Assembly (NCBI GenBank): GCA_963920705.1
Contig: OY987226.1
Span: 11,224,501 to 11,288,500 of the forward strand
Direction: 5' to 3'
Origin: Odiellus spinosus
Taxonomy: Eukaryota; Arthropoda; Arachnida; Opiliones; Phalangiidae
Length of the DNA stretch: 64,000 bases
This document shows, one piece after another, positions 59,905 through 64,000 of the stretch. Within the stretch, counting starts at the first letter, position 1. Every line of letters starts with the position of its first letter. The notes below the pieces were generated by a model. It made no database searches, was not told where the DNA came from, and worked only from the letters and a program-made list of their open reading frames with translations. Made by a program: the position numbers and the translations under genes.

Positions 59905-60370
59905 CCTGGAATATCAGGGAATATTAAAAGTTTGACATAAATCAGGGAAATTATTAAAAATTTGACATAAATCAGGGAAATTATTAAAAATTTGACATAA
60001 ATCAGGGAAATTATTAAAAATTTGACATAAACCAGGGAAATTATTAAAAATTTGACATAAATCAGGGAAATTATTAAAAATTTGACATAAATCAGGGAAA
60101 TTATTAAAAATTTGACATAAATCAGGGAAATTATAAAAAATTTGACATAAATCTGGGAAATTATTAAAAATTTGACTTAAATCAGGGAAATTATTAAAAA
60201 TTTATATAAATCAGGGAAATTATTAAAAATTTTACATAAATCAGGGAAATAATTAAAAATTTGACATAAATCAGGGAAATTATTAAAAATTTGACATAAA
60301 TCAGGGAAATTATTAAAAATTTGACATAAATCAGGGAAATTATTAAAAATTAAAAATTAAATCAGGGAAT
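59905..60370. repeat. 30-bp minisatellite
   Basis: About 15 copies of a unit made of GACATAAATCAGGGAAATTA and TTAAAAATTT, very uniform. The last units degenerate. It shares AATCAGGGAAAT with the array at 21.5 kb. Confidence 0.95.
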
Positions 60371-60827
60371 TATGATTAAGTACGAGTACTTAATCATAAA
60401 CTTAAATTCAAAAGCACTAAAAGCCCATTGGTTCTGGCTGGGAATTTGTCATATAAACATGCTCGGATTCATGCAGACCAATTTTCACTGCCAGGTGAGT
60501 TTTACGACGCGGAAAGAAGAAAATATGAATGTCCGCTTTCTTGGACCAATTGTTGAATTCAAGCCTTTTCACTTGGTCTATTTGATCCAAATCTGTTGGA
60601 ACTTTTCAAGCGATTGTAAAACAGAATCGGGAATTCTCGAAAAATAAATGCGCGTATTGGGCGCGAGATGTATTTGTTGAGGCCCGAATTGAGTGGCAGG
60701 TTGAAAAAGTTAAAAATAGCTTTCTAGCTTTATATTTGTCCTTTTTTACTAGTTCAATTCATGGGAATCGTGAATCAGACAGCTATTAGAGTTTTAGACT
60801 ATTTTATTCGTGTAAATCGGATATAGC

Positions 60828-60868
60828 AGAGGTGTATAATAACCCGAAGGGGGTTATTATATACCTCT
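60828..60868. mobile_element. 41-bp palindromic insertion with 9-bp direct repeats
   Basis: The stem AGAGGTGTATAATAACCC pairs with its complement with one mismatch around a short GAAGG loop. The exact 9-bp repeat GGATATAGC flanks it at 60819-60827 and 60869-60877. This is the structure of a tiny transposition product, perhaps MULE-like because of the 9-bp duplication, but the origin is unknown. Confidence 0.7.
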
Positions 60869-60877
60869 GGATATAGC

Positions 60878-62132
60878 TATAGAGTTGCAAATTATTCAAT
60901 TTTTGGCAATCGGGCAGCTATTAGAGTAAACATTGGCGAAGAGCTACTGAAATTTTAAATTATTCAATTCGTTTTTTCAAACCGTTTTGCACGTTTAAAT
61001 TAAATTTTCCATCTAATAATTCAATTTCTTGTCATAGGATCTTTACAGCTGACCCCATTTTTTGCAAATCTGACTATTCTCGAGAAAGTATTTAGAGTAT
61101 TCAACTCTTGGGCGGCAAACTGGGAATCGAAATATGTATACCGTTTATTTCGTGGAAATTTCTAAATATTTATATTGTTCCTTTTTGTGGATATCTGGAT
61201 AGATATAGATCATAGGTGTGCGTAGGGGTAGGGTTGGTTCTATCTGTGGCTTGTCCTGAACTTTGTCTTTATGGAGCACTATAGTGAGGAATAATGTAGT
61301 GCAAAATTATCTATAACTATTGCTATAAGGGCATAGGAAGCGCAGTGATACGATGCGCCCGACCTGAAAATATAAAACCAAAAAAGCTAAATCTGGTTGA
61401 TTAATCTGGCAATAATTTTCATATAGAAAAAACATAATCATTTCAAACTACACATGCTCAATTATTGGACCCGAGGACACGAGTCTTTTACGTGTCACAT
61501 TCCCTTGACGAACCCTATAAGTTCTCTTCTTGTTTTACGATAAAAGCGTGTGTTCTTTTTGCGTAATTATTTTAGTAGGGGGCTTGGTCTTCTCGGGATC
61601 TTCACACACACACCAACCACTCCTACCCCTCGAGAGAGGTATTTTTACAGCAGATATAAAAAAATCTATATCCCCAGGTATCACAGGTTGTAAATTATCA
61701 GATACCACCGCGCTTTTACGCAAAAACACAGAGAAAGCTGTAAATTTCTTTTTTTCCCAAGAGCGAAAAAAAGGCCTATAGTTTTTTGTTTCGCGGCTTA
61801 GTTTCTTTATCGAGAAATATCTTTCCTTCGTATATTGTAGCTTCGTCTGTAAAGCAAAGTTAGATGGATTCGTCTTAATTCTACTGTGAAAACTCCAGAG
61901 GGGATTTGATTAAAAAATTCCTTCCTTTATATTTAATTACGTCCAACAAACAGCGAGCCTTACCTGAAGGCGTTAAATTCGAGCCATAAAAACATTTTAT
62001 ATCGAATCGAGTTTATTTAAATTATTACGGGTTAGAATTTATAGTTGGTGCAAGGGATCGACGGAACTAAAAATAAAGTTTGCTTAAGGCACACCTTGTG
62101 TTAATCTTTACGCGGATTTAAATTATAAACAT
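60878..62132. other. Intronic sequence without recognised genes
   Basis: Nothing convincing. Short frames only. Confidence 0.45.
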
Positions 62133-62136
62133 TTAA

Positions 62137-62230
62137 AGGGAGAATGCTGCTCACCAACTATGGATTTTCTAAAGATTGCTTATCATTAAAATAGGCCTAA
62201 TCCACTAATAAATAAAAAAATACAAACGAA
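62137..62230. mobile_element. Left-arm fragment of the TTAA fold-back family
   Basis: TTAA (62133-62136), AGGGAGAATGCTGCTCACCA and, further in, ATAGGCCTAATCCACTAATAAATAAA align with the left arms at 45290 and 47167. No right end found before the exon at 62517. Confidence 0.6.
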
Positions 62231-62516
62231 TCCGGGTCTTTTCAAATTGATCACGGGAAATTAAGCTGTTTTCAAGGCTGATTAAACATATTTTGAAGTT
62301 GGTTTTACTTTTTATTTCAATAAGATTCCATAGAATAACGAAAGAAATCTGTTTTTGAGTTTATCCCATGGTTTTAATTATAATATCTAAGATATTTGTC
62401 CTTGTTTAATTATATTTTATTTGACATTGTAATATATTTTGATACTATATGTGTTAGCAATAGCATAAATGAATGTAGAGATTTCATTGTTTTGTTTAAA
62501 ATTTGATTCTTAATAG

Positions 62517-62761
62517 CGTCGTACACGTTGCAAGCTCCTCGAGTGTACAATCTGTTGGAAGACGACATTATCGTGATCTTTAAAGTGCCATCGAAAGGTC
62601 CTGGTCTGCGCGTCCAGTTGTTGCAAGTGGTGAACGGAGTGGAAACGCCCATTGTTAAGAAGGACGTACCCAGAGGAAACACCTACGGAAAACTAGTCTT
62701 TCCTTGCGGTCTACTCAGCCAAGCCGCTTCCATTTATTTCCGCATGGAAACCGTCTTGGAA
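62517..62761 (+). CDS. Second coding exon, THSD1-like ectodomain module 1
   Basis: Preceded by AG at 62515-62516 and ended by the strong donor GAA|GTAAGT at 62762. It opens with two bases that complete the split codon of the exon at 21226, then 81 codons run in one frame and end in phase 0. The product begins SYTLQAPRVYNLLEDDIIV just after the predicted signal cleavage site. It has alternating hydrophobic residues of a beta-sandwich type and one Cys (in VFPCGLL). The opening pattern Y-x-L-x-x-P and D-x-x-x-V-x-F resembles the start of mature THSD1. Without the upstream exon this frame has no ATG, which is why it must be an internal exon. Family assignment is tentative; the exon itself is well supported. 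Confidence 0.75.
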
Positions 62762-63123
62762 GTAAGTCTAGATAACTCATTCCTTCAAGACTTAATGCGT
62801 ATTTGGCTGAACATAAGCGCTACAACTTGAAGCGGATAAACGTAGCAAGGGGGACAAACATATATGTGGTACAGTTGCGTAGAGAATGTAGAGATGTTTT
62901 TAAATTTTCTAAGAGATATGCCTTGGAGTTTCCTTAGAGATATTACTTAAAATGTCCTTAGAGATGTCTTTAAGTGGCCTAGCATATAAGTGATCTAGCA
63001 TATAAATATGTCTTCAAGTGGTCTAGCATATAAATATGCCTTCAAGTAACTATAGAATAGCCATTTATTCAGCCTTCCTGTTTGTTGCTCAGATTATTCT
63101 ACTGATTTATATAATATTTCCAG
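62762..63123 (+). other. Intron 2 (362 bp)
   Basis: GTAAGT...TATTTCCAG, phase 0. It contains a small tandem of GTCTAGCATATAAATATG-type units near 62965-63040. Confidence 0.78.
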
Positions 63124-63465
63124 GGAGAAATTCTTGCGAAATCCAACCCGGTGGACGTTCGATGGCCTACTGCCAAAGTTCACGTGCCGTTACTGGTAGA
63201 AACATACACGAACGTTATGGTCCAGGTCGAACTTTCCCCCCTAACGTGCACCCCCAGGGATCCCGTTGACTATAAGGTGTCCTTGGAAGTCTTATTCTTG
63301 GGGACCACTTTGCCGGCGACCGGGGAAGCTTCCTCCTGGTTACACAAGGTAGTTGTCTACGAGTACAACGTCCCCGATTGGTTGATGAAGAACGTCACTG
63401 ACGTACTGCTTCCTTGCAATGTGTTTCATCGAGCCGGATACTATAAGGTTGGCTTTAAAGCCAAG
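63124..63465 (+). CDS. Third coding exon, THSD1-like ectodomain module 2
   Basis: Lies between the acceptor TTTCCAG and the donor AAG|GTGAAA. It is 114 codons, phase 0 at both ends, so it can be spliced to the exon before with the frame kept. The product starts GEILAKSNPVDVRWPTAKVH, contains Cys in LTCTP and LLPCNVF, a possible N-glycosylation site NVT and a closing AGYYKVGFKA strand. Its V-x-WP / L-x-C-x-P / hydrophobic pattern resembles the second extracellular module of THSD1. Reading past the donor meets a TAA within five codons, supporting the exon border. GC content and third-position use are clearly higher than in the flanking introns, as expected for real coding DNA. Confidence 0.8.
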
Positions 63466-63898
63466 GTGAAATTAAATTAAATGCACCATTTTATTCGATT
63501 TTTTGACCCTGGAAATAAGACAAATTACTAAGGCTGCGCAAAATTAAAAATAACTCAAGCTCAGCTTTAAAACAAATATTTCAAACACCAAAGTTGGGTA
63601 GCACTATTATTTTTTGCGCCACTTATCACTGCGCTAGCCTGTACGCAAAAGTTTCCACTTTACACAAATTCCAGGTCCTTCCCGTACGCTCGCTATAATT
63701 TGGCCTACTTTTCAAATGAAAAAGTAACAGAACCGTTCTTGTCATTAGTGTCTTTCCCAATTTTACAAAATTTAGGCTTATTTTTGGGGTACAGGAAATT
63801 GAACAAAAATACTCTCTGTAGATATTTAGTACATTCACTCTTTGCTTTTAAATTTCCACTGACCAAAGTATCTTAAACTAATTTCGTACGGCGTCTAG
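63466..63898 (+). other. Intron 3 (433 bp)
   Basis: GTGAAA...GCGTCTAG, phase 0. The donor is weaker than the previous two. A 70-codon minus-strand frame inside is not gene-like. Confidence 0.65.
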
Positions 63899-64000
63899 AT
63901 TCGACTTAGAACATCCCAGGACGAGTTGTTGGCGGAAAGCGACGAGATCAACGTCTTATGGAGTCGTCGTTACGACTTGAACATTCCTCAGTTGTCGGTG
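63899..64000 (+). CDS. Fourth coding exon, partial (runs off the window)
   Basis: After the acceptor GTCTAG the frame continues in phase 0 for 34 codons to the window edge, beginning IRLRTSQDELL and including DEINVLWSRRYDLNIPQL. The GC-richer codon use and the D-x-I-x-V-x-W hydrophobic alternation match the preceding modules, so this is probably the start of a third ectodomain module. A thrombospondin type-1 repeat and a membrane segment, if this is THSD1-like, would lie beyond the window. Confidence 0.68.
   Translation, partial: MRLRTSQDELLAESDEINVLWSRRYDLNIPQLSV

Larger units (their letters stand above)
21344..62516 (+). other. Proposed 41-kb first intron
   Basis: Bounded by GTGAGT at 21344 and by AG at 62515-62516 (context TTCTTAATAG). 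It contains minisatellites, fold-back elements, MITEs and a P-like transposase remnant, but no intact gene that I recognise. The size is large but compatible with a repeat-bloated invertebrate genome. An additional small exon inside cannot be excluded. Confidence 0.5.

Noticed and set aside
62528-62830. Free-standing 100-codon ORF starting at TTG
   Set aside because: There is no ATG. A splice acceptor precedes it and a strong donor cuts it at 62761, so the real feature is an internal exon.

Overview
The window looks like a piece of a large, AT-rich, transposon-dense invertebrate (metazoan) genome. Supporting signs are a complete BEL/Pao LTR retrotransposon primed by tRNA-Phe, many small DNA transposons (hAT-type, TTAA-type and P-like), abundant minisatellites, GT-AG introns and a secreted-protein gene split over tens of kilobases. 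CCTAA-rich repeats near 28 kb would suit an arthropod, but the species cannot be fixed from the sequence.

One host gene is well supported. It runs on the + strand and leaves the window at the right edge. Its first coding exon (21226-21343) encodes an N-terminus with a signal-peptide core and ends in phase 1 at a GTGAGT donor. Three further coding exons lie at 62517-62761, 63124-63465 and 63899-64000. Their phases fit together, and the joined reading places a signal-peptidase-like site at the first junction. The encoded ectodomain resembles the repeated N-terminal modules of thrombospondin type-1 domain-containing protein 1 (THSD1), from remembered family features only. If the join is right, 21344-62516 is one intron of about 41 kb holding most of the repeats described here.

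Layout: 0-1.1 kb, two adjoining 21-bp minisatellites. 1.4-2 kb, a SINE-like region with a degenerate tRNA-like segment. 3-3.5 kb, a 40-bp minisatellite. 4.3 and 7.5 kb, two short inverted-repeat transposons with target-site duplications. 6.0-6.3 kb, a 20-bp array. 6.7-7.0 kb, a GC-richer promoter-like patch. 8030-15113, an intact BEL/Pao element on the minus strand with equal-length, apparently identical LTRs. 15.8 and 17.6 kb, two more MITEs. 18.6-19.9 kb, diverged arrays. 21.0-21.3 kb, first coding exon with an in-frame uORF. 21.5-27 kb, arrays and sparse intronic sequence. 27.4-27.9 kb, a 201-bp inverted repeat with no mismatch seen. 28.1-28.6 kb, CCTAA-rich repeat. 29.07-34.88 kb, a tandem A-B-A-B-A duplication (2.36-kb unit) carrying a fold-back and a nested hAT MITE. 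39.5-40.4 kb, 30-bp array. 45.3-47.5 kb, two TTAA-flanked fold-back transposons, one with a nested MITE. 48.8-49.3 and 52.5-52.8 kb, diverged arrays. 55.7-58.5 kb, a cluster of a 266-bp fold-back, a P-like transposase remnant and a hAT MITE. 59.9-60.4 kb, 30-bp array. 60.8 kb, a 41-bp palindromic insertion. 62.5-64 kb, the remaining exons.

The only intact mobile-element protein is the BEL/Pao polyprotein. The P-like transposase is frameshifted, and the other elements are non-autonomous. I saw no rRNA, no intact tRNA, no CRISPR and no bacterial-type genes.
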